A stretch of 64,000 bases of DNA from Megaustenia siamemsis (taxonomy: Eukaryota; Mollusca; Gastropoda; Stylommatophora; Ariophantidae), in NCBI GenBank assembly GCA_032433765.1, contig JAVIAB010000124.1, positions 96,991,202-97,055,201 of the forward strand, written 5' to 3'. Shown one piece after another: positions 45,001-54,869 of this stretch (positions within the stretch are counted from its first letter, which is position 1; the number at the start of each line of letters is the position of its first letter). The notes under the pieces are model-generated. The model did not search any database. It was not told where the DNA came from and worked only from the letters and a program-made list of their open reading frames with translations. The translations under genes and the position numbers were made by a program.

Positions 45001-47822
45001 GGGGTACACCGCCAGTTTGAAGAGCATGTGCATGAGGTATTCAAATGGTACTCTGTTGTATGCAACGACGAAATCTATAGCAACAGCGCATGTCTTCTCT
45101 CGTCTGTGGAAACCTTCGAAGACGTCATAGGCAAAGACTGCCGCATTGAGCCAGGTCTCTTTGTTATATCTATAACCTCCGAGTGTGGGTGGGAATACGC
45201 GTTTCTGTTCAAGGCGACACGTGAGGACACGGGCAATTATTTTCTCCAGCAGCTAGCCCGCAGTGTTCTGCCTTGTGATGATTCTGTAGACACTGATCTG
45301 AGAATGGTCCTTGTTTGGCTTAAGTAGCGGTAGTAAGTAGCTGTGTAGCCACTCCTCCTTAACCTGGACATCCGAATGCTCGCATTAAACTCTTTGGCCA
45401 GTTTTTGCAAGTCGCCTATGTTGTCGTACCGAACACCATCTGGTCCAGGAGCAGTGTTGTGTGACCTTTTAAGTGTTGTGCGAATGATATCGGTTGTGAT
45501 TGTGTGATCTTCCCCAGCACTACATCCTTACACAATTCTGACAGCGACCCCTTTTCCTCATTCTTATGGCCTTATTTCTTTGGTCAGTCAATGTAGCGGG
45601 CAAGTAGGGCCTTCCCTTTGCTCTCATCTGATTTGTGCCATATCAGGTCTGTACTCTAAAAGTCTCGTATGCCTCTGTGTCATGGTGTGCCATTCATGCT
45701 CTGATGAAGGCACCAGAATGTGGCAAGCGATTTTTCTGATCACACTTTTTTACAGAAATCATTCCATTTGGCATTCTTAGCCTGCTGAGCACATAGTTTA
45801 AAGTGTAGCATTTTTTGGTCGACCTCTCCTTTCAGACGCTTCAAGAGCGCAGATTTTTTTCTTCCATTCTTTCTGACTTTCTGCCATGTCTTGGCCGTTT
45901 GTCTCTTGCTTCGCCAAGCTTCCTCGACTTCTACGTTCCACCAGGGTGGCTGCGTCCATCTCTTCTGCCTCCTACGAGGGGCGCTCTGTTTCCTATGTCT
46001 GATTTTGCTAATGACGTCCTGGTTTGTTTTCTCATAGTTGAATGTGTGGAGCTTTCTTTTCTGGCTTTTATTTCTGCTTTTGTCAATTAGGAGGACACAT
46101 GGATAGTGATTACTCCCAAGAAATCCCAGTGCACTCCACTTACAAACCGGTGTGAAAGTGGAGGACACCAGTGCCAGGTCTTTGTACTATCAGTGTCCCC
46201 TGTTCGAATGGCCATTCTGGTTGCCCGTCCATCATTCAAGCACACTAAATCGACTGACACTAATGCGTTTTATTTTCTCCCTGCTTGTTGGTTATGACGT
46301 TATCCCACTGTATACCTCTAGCATTAAAGTCTCCGCAGAAAATGACGTTCTCTTCCTCAAAGTCGAAGAGATTCTGTTATTGTTGTGTGTCCACCTTCGC
46401 ATTACAGACATTCACATTTACAACCACGAAATGAATTAGTGTCTGCACCCTAACTGCATGTACCTGCAAAAATCTGTATTGTCCTACGCAAACATTTCAC
46501 CCGCAGCCTCCACCATATTGTTGCGCATAAGGATGACCTGTCTATTGTAGAAACAAAGAAATCAATTTTACTGTTCTATCACCAAGAAGAGTTTCTTGCA
46601 AAATCATTATTTCGGCGCAGCACAGTAGCTTATCAAGAATGGGCCGTCGTTGATTTATTGACCTACAATTCCAATATGTAACGGGCACATACTTTAGGGC
46701 TAGCCTCTCGCACTTCGACAGTTTTCTACAACCTCTTTTACCTTGTCTTGTTTTTCTTCTTCGATGTTGTCGTTTCTGCGGATCTAAATACTTACCGTCG
46801 TCATAGTTGATGTTGTCGCTGGAAGTCGATGATGTGGATGGTCTAGACTCACGTGCACTCACTCAGTCGCACGGTCCAGAACCTGTTTCCATGTTATAGA
46901 CTGGCTAACTCCAGTAAATCGCTCTGCAGCACGCGGATACACTGCGTGCTCTTGACAAATAAATGAATTAGGCGTCATTATCATCATCATCAAGTACTGT
47001 GCCTGCTGGCGTAGATGATTATGTCTCTCCACACATTTCTATCTCGACAGTTATTTATAATTTCTCTTACCTTCTGCCAAACAATTCTCTTAAGCTGTCT
47101 GGCATCTTTGCTCTTTACTTCCCTCTGTCTCTTGCCCCTCATCTCTCCGAGTTGTCACAATATATTCAAGTAGTTCTCTTCTCGTTAAATGACCAAAAAA
47201 TGATGATTGTTTCTTCCTAATGTCGGAAATTAGCTCTCTTTTTGCTTTGGCCTCTTTCATAACGTTTTTATTACTCTTCTAAGTTCTTTGTGGTATTCTC
47301 AACATTCTGTTTAACCACATTTCTACAGTCTCCAGTGATTTTCCTCTTTGTTGTCCAATTTTTGATGATTCACACCCATATGTTAAGACTTGCTCTACAT
47401 GACATTTAAGAATTATATTTCTTGTTTCGATATTGTCAAAAATGGGTTGCACAGTATCTTACTCATTTTCTAGAAAGCTGCTTTTGTCTGAGCCTTTCAT
47501 CATCTCACCTCTGACAGCTGTGAGGTGAGAATTGAGACGTAAGGTGAACTATTCGTTATATATTTATTAGTGAAGTCAACACATAACCTTTACCTATAAG
47601 ACTGATGGTAACTGAATCTCTGAATCCCTGCTTTACAAAGCAGATAATGTTGATAACATTGGTCCCGATTCCAAATAAATCAATCCCTTGACAGACAATA
47701 CTAAATATAATCCACTGACAAATGGACGTTTCTTCATCACTTAACAATGGATCCAATTTTGAATTAGCTACAAACGTTTTGTTAATGTTTTTTGGTGGTA
47801 ATCGCTCGTTTATTTGTTCCAT
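36084..47822 (-). CDS. Rhodopsin-like (class A) GPCR, gene 4, 3 exons
   Basis: Exons are 47822-47594, 38534-38320 and 36704-36084, phases 1 and 0 as in genes 2 and 3, giving 354 residues. Exon 1 encodes an N-terminus with an NKT sequon and TM1 (FGIGTNVINI, N as 1.50). Exon 2 has LAVAD and LERC. Exon 3 has CFIP in TM6, SSVNIFIYY in TM7, and an acidic tail (GTEDSKSYEDS). Loop 2 lacks cysteine. Assigning exon 1 requires a 9.06-kb intron filled with mobile elements. The phase fits and no other exon 1 is visible between, but a separate broken gene is possible. Exons 2 and 3 are secure. It is a membrane receptor with unknown ligand. Confidence 0.75.
36705..37315 (-). repeat. Minisatellite, 49-bp unit, about 12 copies, adjoining a splice acceptor
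   Basis: Units of about 49 bp (AATGCTTACATTGAGGATAA, then TCAAAGAGACAAATAAATCT, then AAGATCTCT). The first unit overlaps the exon 3 acceptor of GPCR gene 4: the exon edge reads CTTACCTAGAGGATAATGAA on + and later units read CTTACATTGAGGATAATCAA. The array therefore seems to have grown out of the intron-exon boundary. Confidence 0.92.
37345..37655 (-). mobile_element. RTE-like LINE 3' tail (intron 2 of gene 4)
   Basis: Reverse complement of the 20240-20580 subfamily: on the minus strand it reads EVKAKRELISNVR, then FFGHVMRREQFEYIVTTGKI, EGRRDRGKQREK and RPVLDDDD-type (ATG)n tail at about 37345-37370. It is sense to the GPCR. A further 3'-end scrap of the same family on + lies at about 37785-37870. 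Confidence 0.8.
37945..38280 (+). mobile_element. LINE C-terminal tail, distinct subfamily
   Basis: The frame 37984-38244 contains LKYHGRVKRHGGLERTIMKC, MVPGLCIRGRPRWWYFKNI and SFRWAVVIATFCKGLET, a well-known LINE C-terminal pattern (GHVKRHxGLExTxMEGMVPG). A (GATGAT)n tail follows at about 38245-38280. It is antisense in intron 2 of GPCR gene 4, ending about 40 bp from the exon 2 donor. Confidence 0.82.
38625..38815 (-). mobile_element. LINE 3' fragment related to 26520-26925
   Basis: It shares GGTTGGCTACCATGGAGC and TCTTTTGATGTTACT-type blocks with 26540-26640 and has the same minus orientation. It is non-coding and lies in intron 1 of gene 4. Confidence 0.65.
39019..39722 (-). mobile_element. 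Composite VNTR retroposon, outer copy, distal part
   Basis: From low to high coordinates it shows a (TC)n run (39019-39058), the unique block (39059-39393) and the VNTR (39394-39722). The VNTR stops at AAAGATAT (39715-39722) where the inner copy begins, and resumes in register at 42294. Outer-copy unique block translation (39302-39075) matches the conserved frame only in part. Confidence 0.75.
39776..40069 (-). CDS. Conserved 97-aa frame within the composite element, second intact copy
   Basis: Nearly identical to 11208-11501 (+): TRADGARKPGRADHLRAESP at the start, NKMLAEIGCTGPLAQNT in the middle and LSLTADFI at the end. No recognised domain. Translation is unproven. Confidence 0.3.
   Translation of the reverse strand: MTRADGARKPGRADHLRAESPYRKDHLLSCRKIGDNQRLGKANPNKMLAEIGCTGPLAQNTVQRINGCSVRVDLTDSNCDVLSVGAINTLSLTADFI
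40774..42261 (-). pseudogene. EGF-like / galactose-binding-like protein fragment, frameshifted
   Basis: The first frame (42261 to about 41260) has a possible signal-peptide remnant (SSLYLLVSLATMEA), an EGF-like module (CAAGWFGTNCRLQCHCYNG, then CDKTTGTCPN), and CQHKIFGPQCQY. A roughly 240-residue domain follows with features of a lectin-like jelly roll (RIYHRPSTMIRIKNATLKAF, then IKIEFSP). The expected CEVQTFTDTYC continues in another frame, and CSKGC...CHGYCSHGIYGHDC in the third, so two frameshifts occur within about 80 nt. The end carries EGF-like cysteines (CPDGNFGLQCELMC, CPDNCFNDTC) and a tandem duplication of about 75 bp. No transmembrane segment is seen. In an intact gene this would be a secreted or surface recognition-type protein; that is inference. 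Confidence 0.65.
42302..42812 (-). mobile_element. Composite VNTR retroposon, outer copy, proximal part with EGF gene end
   Basis: It contains the VNTR (about 42302-42650) and, toward higher coordinates, the 3' end of the EGF-like coding segment (SDCILKSPDNCLNETCGQL, then DDSHVKKSLQT), parallel to 40677-40890 of the inner copy. A CA-rich stretch lies at 42525-42548. The 5' boundary near 42812 is approximate. Confidence 0.7.
42885..46870 (-). mobile_element. R1/I-Nimb-like LINE with endonuclease, RT and RNase H, disrupted
   Basis: Minus-strand order: an N-terminal basic region and start of an AP-endonuclease domain (46862-46542; YWNCRSINQRRPILDKLL, AEIMILQETLL). Frameshifted endonuclease follows (46540-46100; RMAIRTGDTD), then a linker with PPWWNVEVEEAW (about 45960). 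RT is at about 45400-44430, with GLPQGSPLSPVLFN and FADDILVYK. RNase H starts DAVIYTDGS (about 44010) and ends VYVPAHAGVRGNERADRLD near 43180. The last part (about 43180-42890) matches 56480-56690. It is interrupted at 43296 by another LINE fragment. Stops and frameshifts make it non-functional. RNase H after RT points to the R1/LOA/I group rather than RTE. Confidence 0.85.
43297..43671 (+). mobile_element. LINE 3' tail nested in the R1-like LINE, 11-bp TSD
   Basis: A 375-bp plus-strand insertion flanked by AATGACTCTAA at 43286-43296 and 43672-43682. It reads KRGRPRETLRRTLMREARAA, then NEIELLAQNRDRWRDLI, and ends GGCTCGAAAGGTCAATAG plus (ATAG)n. Deleting it and one repeat rejoins the RNase H reading of the host LINE within a W-L-E-S stretch. 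It is the same family as 6740-7078. Confidence 0.85.
46970..47520 (-). mobile_element. RTE-like LINE tail, longer copy (intron 1 of gene 4)
   Basis: It belongs to the same tail family as 20240-20580 and 37345-37655 but extends further 5' (to about 47515), covering the CHVEQVLTYGCES-like segment. The 3' end is the (ATG)n-type run at 46978-46992. It lies just downstream of exon 1 of GPCR gene 4, sense to the gene. Confidence 0.8.
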
Positions 47823-48655
47823 TGTTATAATAAACTAAATTACTTCCTTATATTGTCTGTATAACATGTATATATTTAGTGATTTGCATTAAATATATTG
47901 CGTTGATATATATCTTTACATACGTGCTTGCTTATCTTTTCATCTTTCACGTGCGCTTTTCTTAGTCATATATACATTTTAATATATGTAATATATAACT
48001 TTGTCTAAAATGTGCAATTCGCCAGACACCATACTATTATATTGTTTAATCAAAATTAATGTGTATATTTCGTTCATGGAATCAGTGTTACTGTTCTCGG
48101 GAATTCCACAACTCTGTTAGACTCCTAGCACAGCTCTCGCTAATTTACAGAAATATAATACGATTAACGTGAACTGTCAGTATATACATAGCTCCCAAAT
48201 TACTGAAAGTGACAAAGTACCTATGAGTTTGCCCAAAGTGCTGCAGTTTCAGCTCCAACGGGAAGTAAAGAATAATGGCACAGTGAGACATATTTAAAAT
48301 AAAATATTCGCCACAAAATTATTACAAGACCATGAGTTTAAAGGTGATTTAATTTACGTTTACATGTTGAATAATTTGATTGCTAAAAGTGGAGTGACTA
48401 TTGCTACTGTGAGCGTTTATAAATTATTTAATATCTGAGAATAAGTAACTTTATTTTACTCGCTCCTGTTATTGTATGAGATTAAGTCGCTCTTTCTTCA
48501 TTTAATAAATAGCATCATTCGAATGAAAAAAATGGAGAGAGGACGTTAGCGGGGATAGTAGTTCCTTCATCACTTACTCTCTGACAATCTAACTGGACCA
48601 TTAGGTGATCATTACATCTAAACCAACGAGCACAGTGTGAATATATTCTAAACAT
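47823..48655. other. Upstream flank of GPCR gene 4
   Basis: AT-rich, presumed promoter side. No TATA box, exon or repeat family could be assigned. Confidence 0.4.
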
Positions 48656-48659
48656 TCAA

Positions 48660-49290
48660 AATTACTACATATATTTCTTTATTTATTATTAGCGCTTGCT
48701 TATTTCTTTATTTATTATTAGTACTGAATTAATTATGTCTTTATTATTAGCACTGAATTATCTGTCTTTATTATTAGTACTGAATTACTTACGTGTTTAT
48801 TATTGATACTGAATTACTTATGTTTTTATTATTAGTACTGAATTATCTGTCTTTATTATTAGTACTGAATTACTTATGTCTTTATTATTAGTACTGATTT
48901 ACTTATGTTTTTATTATTAGTACTGAATTATTTATGTTTTTATTATTAACACTGAATTACCTATGTTTTTATTATTAACACTGAATTACTTATGTCTTTA
49001 TTATTAACACTGAATTATTTATGTCTTTATTATTAGTACTGAATTACTTATGTCTTTATTATTAGTACTGATTTACTTATGTTTTTATTATTAGTACTGA
49101 ATTATTTATGTTTTTATTATTAGTACTGAATTATTTATGTCTTTATTATTAGTACTGAATTATTTATGTCTTTGTTATTAACACTGAATTACCTATGTTT
49201 TTATTATTAACACTGAATTACTTGTGTTTTTGCTATTAACACTGAATTATTTATGTCTTTATTATTAGCGCTGGATTATGTATTTCTTTA
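48660..49290 (+). repeat. Minisatellite, 30-bp unit, about 20 copies
   Basis: Tandem units of TTATTATTAGTACTGAATTA plus CTTATGTCTT, with alternates (ATTAACACTG, TTTATGTTTT). It is very AT-rich. Confidence 0.93.
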
Positions 49291-50700
49291 TTACCAGATC
49301 ATTACAAATTAGCATCTAATTTCATCCACACCATAGCCAATTCAGAGTAGAAAAGTTGTTCTTGTTCAGATGTTATATAATCTATTCCTTATGTGGTTTG
49401 ATGGTTCAATTAGCACATATCTACATTTGTGTCTTATTCATTGTTCCAGCAGAAGGAATATCGAGCCGCAACATTGTTTTAATTTTGTTTTTTTCCCATC
49501 TACATAAAGCTGTTACCATTTTTATCTGCGCCTATTTTGAATGTAAATATTCGTTACTCGTTGTTCTCAAAATCTTTAACCATGTTCTATCAAACAGTTA
49601 AATGTTAATCAGGTTATGGTTCTGTTAATATATCGTAAACGTATTACAAGAAAGTCCGATATTAACGTATGTTCTGTGGTTTGTTAGAGGGAAATATGTC
49701 AAGTTTTCAACGAACTTACTATAAATTGTTATTGAAATTATAAACTGTTTGCTTTGTTTGCTTAACAATAGTTATTTTAACATTATTATCTTAAATTGTT
49801 ATTCTAAATCATTTGACATTTTCTGTTATTAACTTTTTAAAAACTATTGCCATATGAAATAAAAAAGAATACAGTTAGAGTAATAATACATTTTTTGCTC
49901 GTTCAAATGAGTACTTTAATCTCACTAAAGCATAGCCTTAGCATATTATACGAACTGCTTCCTTTCTGAAAAAAGTACGAGTTCGACTATTTAAATTATA
50001 TACGTCTCAACTTAAGACACTTATAGCAATTAAAGATACAATATTGATGTCACAGTCCATGAGTATATACAATTTTTGTTTAATTGTTTACAATTCCTGT
50101 GAACCAAAGATATATTAGCATAACGAAATGATTGTTAAAAGTCACCAACATGAAAATATACAATTACTAGTCATGCGTCATTACTTATTATACATTTCCG
50201 AATATATATTTAGAATTTAACAAATAGCCCATCGACATTTTTGGAATTCTGTGGTAGGGTTATAGAATATCGGAATGTAGTTAGAACGATAATAACTAAG
50301 AGAGCTTCTATCTTTATGATGGTAATGTATGTCAGTCAGACACAGAAATGTAAGTAATCACCACAGATAGGGCAAAAATCATGGGACCCCGTGTTTGTCC
50401 TATGTTAGACCATACGCAGTTAAAGTCTATGACTGGTTTTGTCTCGTCCGTGACAAATAGGACAAAACAAAGAGAAGCATATGCAGAATGAGGACATACA
50501 AAGAGAAGTAGATGCAGAATGAGGACATAACAAATAGAAGTAGATGCATAATGAGGATACTAGATATGTGTCGGTTTGAAACAGGTGACAATGTGTACAT
50601 AAAACAAACAATAGGATCGTTTGACTGTTGTGGTGAACTGCAAAACGAAATGGCTTGGTCCGGTGTCTCAGTCATGTGGTCCATACACAGGTTCATCTCA
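49291..50700. other. Intergenic, no gene seen
   Basis: AT-rich DNA. The open frame 49356-49601 is hydrophobic but shows no splice or family support. A few near-duplicate lines of about 30 bp (AGAAGTAGATGCAGAATGAG) lie at 50470-50560. Confidence 0.4.
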
Positions 50701-50704
50701 AAAT

Positions 50705-51175
50705 AATTTACTAACAGATGAGTACAATAATAACAATTGAGTACAATAATAACTGGTGAGTACAATAATAACAATTGAGTACAATAATAACAGTTGAGTA
50801 CAATAATAACAGTTGAGTACAATAATAACAGTTGAGTACAACAATAGCAATTGAGTACAATAATAATAGTTGAGTACAATAATAACAGTTGAGTACAACA
50901 ATAACAATTGAGTAAAATAATAACAATTGAGTACAATAATAACAGTTGAGTACAATAATAACAGTTGAGTACAACAATAACAATTGAGTACAATAATAAC
51001 AGTTGAGTACAATAATGACAGTTGAGTACAACAATAACAATTGAGTACAATAATAATAATTGAGTACAATAATAAGTTGAGTACAACAATAACAATTGAG
51101 TACAATAATAACAGTTGAGTACAATAATAACAGTTGAGTACAACAATAACAATTGAGTACAATAATAATAGTTGA
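50705..51175 (+). repeat. Minisatellite, 19-bp unit, about 25 copies
   Basis: Units of TTGAGTACAATAATAACAG with small variants. With a 19-bp period and no stop in the minus-strand unit, three minus frames stay open and translate as Y/C/L/V/I-rich repeats. These are artefacts, not proteins. Confidence 0.95.
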
Positions 51176-51179
51176 GAAT

Positions 51180-51670
51180 GAAGACCTCCAGAAAACAATA
51201 TGTGTAACCAACACATCAAAGTAAACAAGTTCAAGTTACTCCATCCCTGTGTAGCATTTGTGAGGGGGGACAATTGATGGTGTTCTTTAACAACGGGATA
51301 CAACAAGGGGAATAACTTCCAATTTTTAATACGTCAAAAGAGTACAGAAAAGAGGATCTAATAACACTAACATCAACCTCTCCAACCTCAACTGGTATTC
51401 AGTCTGACTGAGGTACTGATAATAGAATACATATGACACATTTAAGGGTGCACTATACAAAGTAACAATGTGAATGTGTAAAATTGATTTATGAAAGTTC
51501 ATCGTTGACTGCAGTTGTTTTGTTTTTTTTGTTCTGTTTTTTTGTTTAACATCAGACTTTAATATAAAGTCGGGATGTACAGTACAATACAATTGTGGGA
51601 CTTTTTATTTCATATATTATCATATAATTCTGATAGTAAATCTTTTGTCAATTTCGTTTTAAGAATAGCA
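51180..51670. other. Intergenic, no gene seen
   Basis: No exon or repeat family recognised. Confidence 0.4.
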
Positions 51671-51674
51671 CGTA

Positions 51675-51935
51675 GTAAAGAGTAAAGTACCCCCGTCACG
51701 CCAAGTGGAGTATAGGGAAATATGGTGTTAGTGACCCTATATTTTACAGACCTTCAGCACATGATTTTTGGGGTAATATGGTCGGTATTACGCCCGTGCT
51801 GCTTTACATTCCCAGAAAAAAAAATATGGTACCCATTAAGGCTGGGTGAACCCGGAAGCCGTCGGTTGGGATCGAACCCTACCCCTTGTCCTTTGTAGTC
51901 CAGTTCACTAGCCACTGAGCTATCGCGGCTCCCTT
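51675..51935 (-). mobile_element. tRNA-derived SINE, family 1, copy 3
   Basis: A minus-strand element with GCCGCGATAGCTCAGTGG at its head (51932) and GGTTCGATCCC B box at about 51870-51880. The body blocks are the same as at 19605-19862 and 35057-35310. It ends in AGAGTAAAGTACCCCCGTC on +. Confidence 0.87.
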
Positions 51936-51939
51936 TAGA

Positions 51940-53180
51940 ATAGCACGTGCAATGTATTAATGTCAACATACTGAACTCAGATCCGATTTTGATTTTCTTC
52001 TCTATTGAGCGTTCTCTTTTTAACCCAGCAGAAAATAGCTGCCTGTGTCTGTGATTGATAAAAAGTAACAAAGATAATGATTACAAGACAGAACACCTCC
52101 AAATATTTATTTCTTCTAAATTAAAGTTTAGAACTGTGAATTCGAAACCGTACAAAACGTTGTATCAATTCTTATGATGTCGACATAATCGTGCATTGAA
52201 ATATCAACACAATTTATTTTTAGAATATAAATAATAGGTTTTTTGTATTTCTCTTAAGATGACCTAGAATTTTTACTTTCCTCGTTCCAGGTTATAGAGT
52301 AATTGGATTAAGTAATATTCGTGTGTTTTTACTACGAATCTGCGGTAAAACCTATCTTTATAATGTCAAATATCTTTGTGTGTGTGTGTGCTGTGATTGA
52401 GAGTATCATGAGAACTAGCTATTCCAGCAATATAGTTTCCAAAATTTCAATAACTCTCTTCAGATACTCATTTTCCGAACTTAGATTATCATTTCTACAG
52501 AAAAATGTTTTTTTTAAAAAAGCAATAATTTCAGCATTATCTTCAATTCTTGTCTTATTTAAATAATAATTCTCAAATAAAATGCCCTTTGTTTTTATCA
52601 AAATGTCTCGTTTAATATAATGTGCTTAATTATTTCACAAAATATTTAAAAAAAAATATATAAGAATTTAGAAATAAAAGAAAAATGCACACAAGAAAAG
52701 ATAGGAAAGAAATAATTTCATAAAAGAAAATATAGTTTCTAGCACTGATTAGAGTTGTCTTTTCCTATACTTAAAATACGATGTAATCTCTAAAATTACT
52801 AAAACTAAATTAGTAAAACACTGTCCAACTTATATGAAACTAATATTACACGGTGTATGTATTATATTGTATTTATGTTAACATATATCGTATGCTATGG
52901 TATATAATTATAGTGACATTAGTTGCATGCCTTCAGGGCTTGTCAGAACTATCCCCCACAGTTGCATCTCGTACTTGTTGCATTAGTAAATAAACAACGT
53001 TTACAGTAATAGCGAAATAGTAGACCTTGTTCTTAACAGAAAATCTCTATAAAATGTGTGTTATTAATGAATTATTTAGTATAACATTTAAGAGTCACCC
53101 GACTGACTGTTTCTGTGTTCTCCCAGATTTAAAGAGATACCTGTTTTATTTGGAATTCATAGATTACGAAGTTTAGACAC
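51940..53180. other. Intergenic, no gene seen
   Basis: AT-rich DNA with a short (TG)n run at 52377-52390. No exon recognised. Confidence 0.4.
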
Positions 53181-53850
53181 AGAAACGTTTTGGACGTTTC
53201 TGTTAAATAACCTGATAAAAGCAAAGTATGAAGGATTGAAATATAGTGTTGTGGACGTAGGGCAGTTTATAGAAACATTCAAAATAAGAACTGGAGTAAG
53301 GCAGGAATTCCTTCAATCTCCATTTCCCGTTATCCTGGCCATAGATTGGATTATGAAAATAATTCAGAACAGAAATGGAATCCATTGGTCACTGACCAAG
53401 CAAACTTAAGACTTAGACTTCGCTGATAACATATCTCTGCTATCACATAATTAAAAACACATGCAAGATAAAATTAGTATACTTGATGAGAGATCACAAC
53501 AGCTGGGACTGAAAATAAATTGAGATAAGAACAAAATTATGAGAATTAATTATTGCAGTTGGCAATAACCAAATAACAATAGGAGAAATACCTGTACTAG
53601 ACGAATAATCTTACTCATATCTGGGCAGTAATTTAGACAAAGCAGGAGGAACCGATACTTATATTTAAATAGGGATACAATAATCAAAAGGTGCCTACGT
53701 TGCACTAAGAAACAAGAAATGCAAAGAAATTAGTTTAAATACAAAAATAAAAATGTTCAAATCCAATGTTAAGTCAGTCCTATTATATTGCTGTGAAACA
53801 TGGAGAACAACAAAAATAACAATCATGAAAATTGACTTTCCCTGACTAGT
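53180..53850 (+). mobile_element. Decayed LINE with RT core remnant
   Basis: It reads with interruptions: FKIRTGVRQEFLQSPFPVIL, then AIDWIMKIIQNRNGIHWSL, DLDFADNISLLS (YADD-type box as FADN), and YLGSNLDKAGGTDTY. NVKSVLLYCCETWRTTK follows. This is the RT thumb to C-terminal region of an RTE/CR1-group LINE with several stops. The end of the same group is at 58880-59355 (-). Confidence 0.82.
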
Positions 53851-53884
53851 TAGCAGCTCGTGTTCTAACTGCGCTGAACGTTAC

Positions 53885-54415
53885 ATATATCGAGCTTCTC
53901 TCAACTTACTTGCATGACGTTACATATATCGAGCATCTCTCAACTTACTTGCATGACGTTACATATATCGAGCTTCTCTCAACTTACTTGCATGACGTTA
54001 CATATATCGAGCTTCTCTCAACTTACTTGCATGACGTTACATATATCGAGCTTCTCTCAACTTACTTGCATGACGTTACATATATCGAGCTTCTCTCAAC
54101 TTACTTGCATGACGTTACATATATCGAGCATCTCTCAACTTACTTGCATGACGTTACATATATCGAGCATCTCTCAACTTACTTGCATGACGTTACATAT
54201 ATCGAGCATCTCTCAACCCACTTGCATGACGTTACATATATCGAGCATCTCTCAACCCACTTGCATGACGTTACATATATCGAGCTTCTCTCAACTTACT
54301 TGCATGACGTTACATATATCGAGCATCTCTCAACTTACTTGCATGACGTTACATATATCGAGCATCTCTCAACCCACTTGCATGACGTTACATATATCGA
54401 GCTTCTCTCAACCAA
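53885..54415 (+). repeat. Minisatellite, 39-bp unit, about 13.5 copies
   Basis: Units of CGAGCTTCTCTCAACTTACT plus TGCATGACGTTACATATAT, differing only at CTT/CAT and TTA/CCC. As 39 is a multiple of 3, two plus frames stay open (HDVTYIELLSTYL and MTLHISSFSQLTC repeats). Very low divergence suggests recent expansion. It starts immediately after a LINE remnant. Confidence 0.95.
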
Positions 54416-54865
54416 CTCCAACAAAAAATAATGGCAATGTAATTGATATTGACACCAATAGACGAACTAATAATTTGCAACGTCATCTAAGATAGCCACC
54501 AATGCCGAAAGAAAGAGAGATACATTCCCATACATATTTGATATCAAGAGACAGCCTTCGGCAAAAAAAAAACCCTTATATGTTATAAAACCATATATAA
54601 ACATATGTAGGGAACCTATATAACTATAGCTGAAATGAGTTTACTAAAACAGATCTAGCGGGAGGCAGAATGCAAACCTTGGTCTGAAAGTAAACAGACT
54701 CAATTTTAGAATGGCCACTATCTCTAGAAGCGCACATAAAAAGAATAAACTTCAAACAATATTCTTGCAAGGCAACTAAATCTGGTGTCTCTCCAGGCTG
54801 ATAGTAGCTTGCTAAAGCTTAATAGTATATGTCTTTATTTATATACTGCTGTCAAGATGGACTAA
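54416..54865. other. Intergenic, no gene seen
   Basis: AT-rich, no recognised feature. Confidence 0.4.
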
Positions 54866-54869
54866 TACA

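Noticed and set aside
43690..46862. Host gene with spliced exons on the minus strand
   Set aside because: Domain order (endonuclease, RT with FADD, RNase H) and frameshifts identify a non-LTR retrotransposon.
50427..51306. Three overlapping minus-strand frames rich in Y, C, L, V and I
   Set aside because: They translate the 19-bp satellite, open in all three frames; not membrane proteins.
53910..54495. Two plus-strand frames of 173 and 193 residues
   Set aside because: They translate the 39-bp satellite in two frames.
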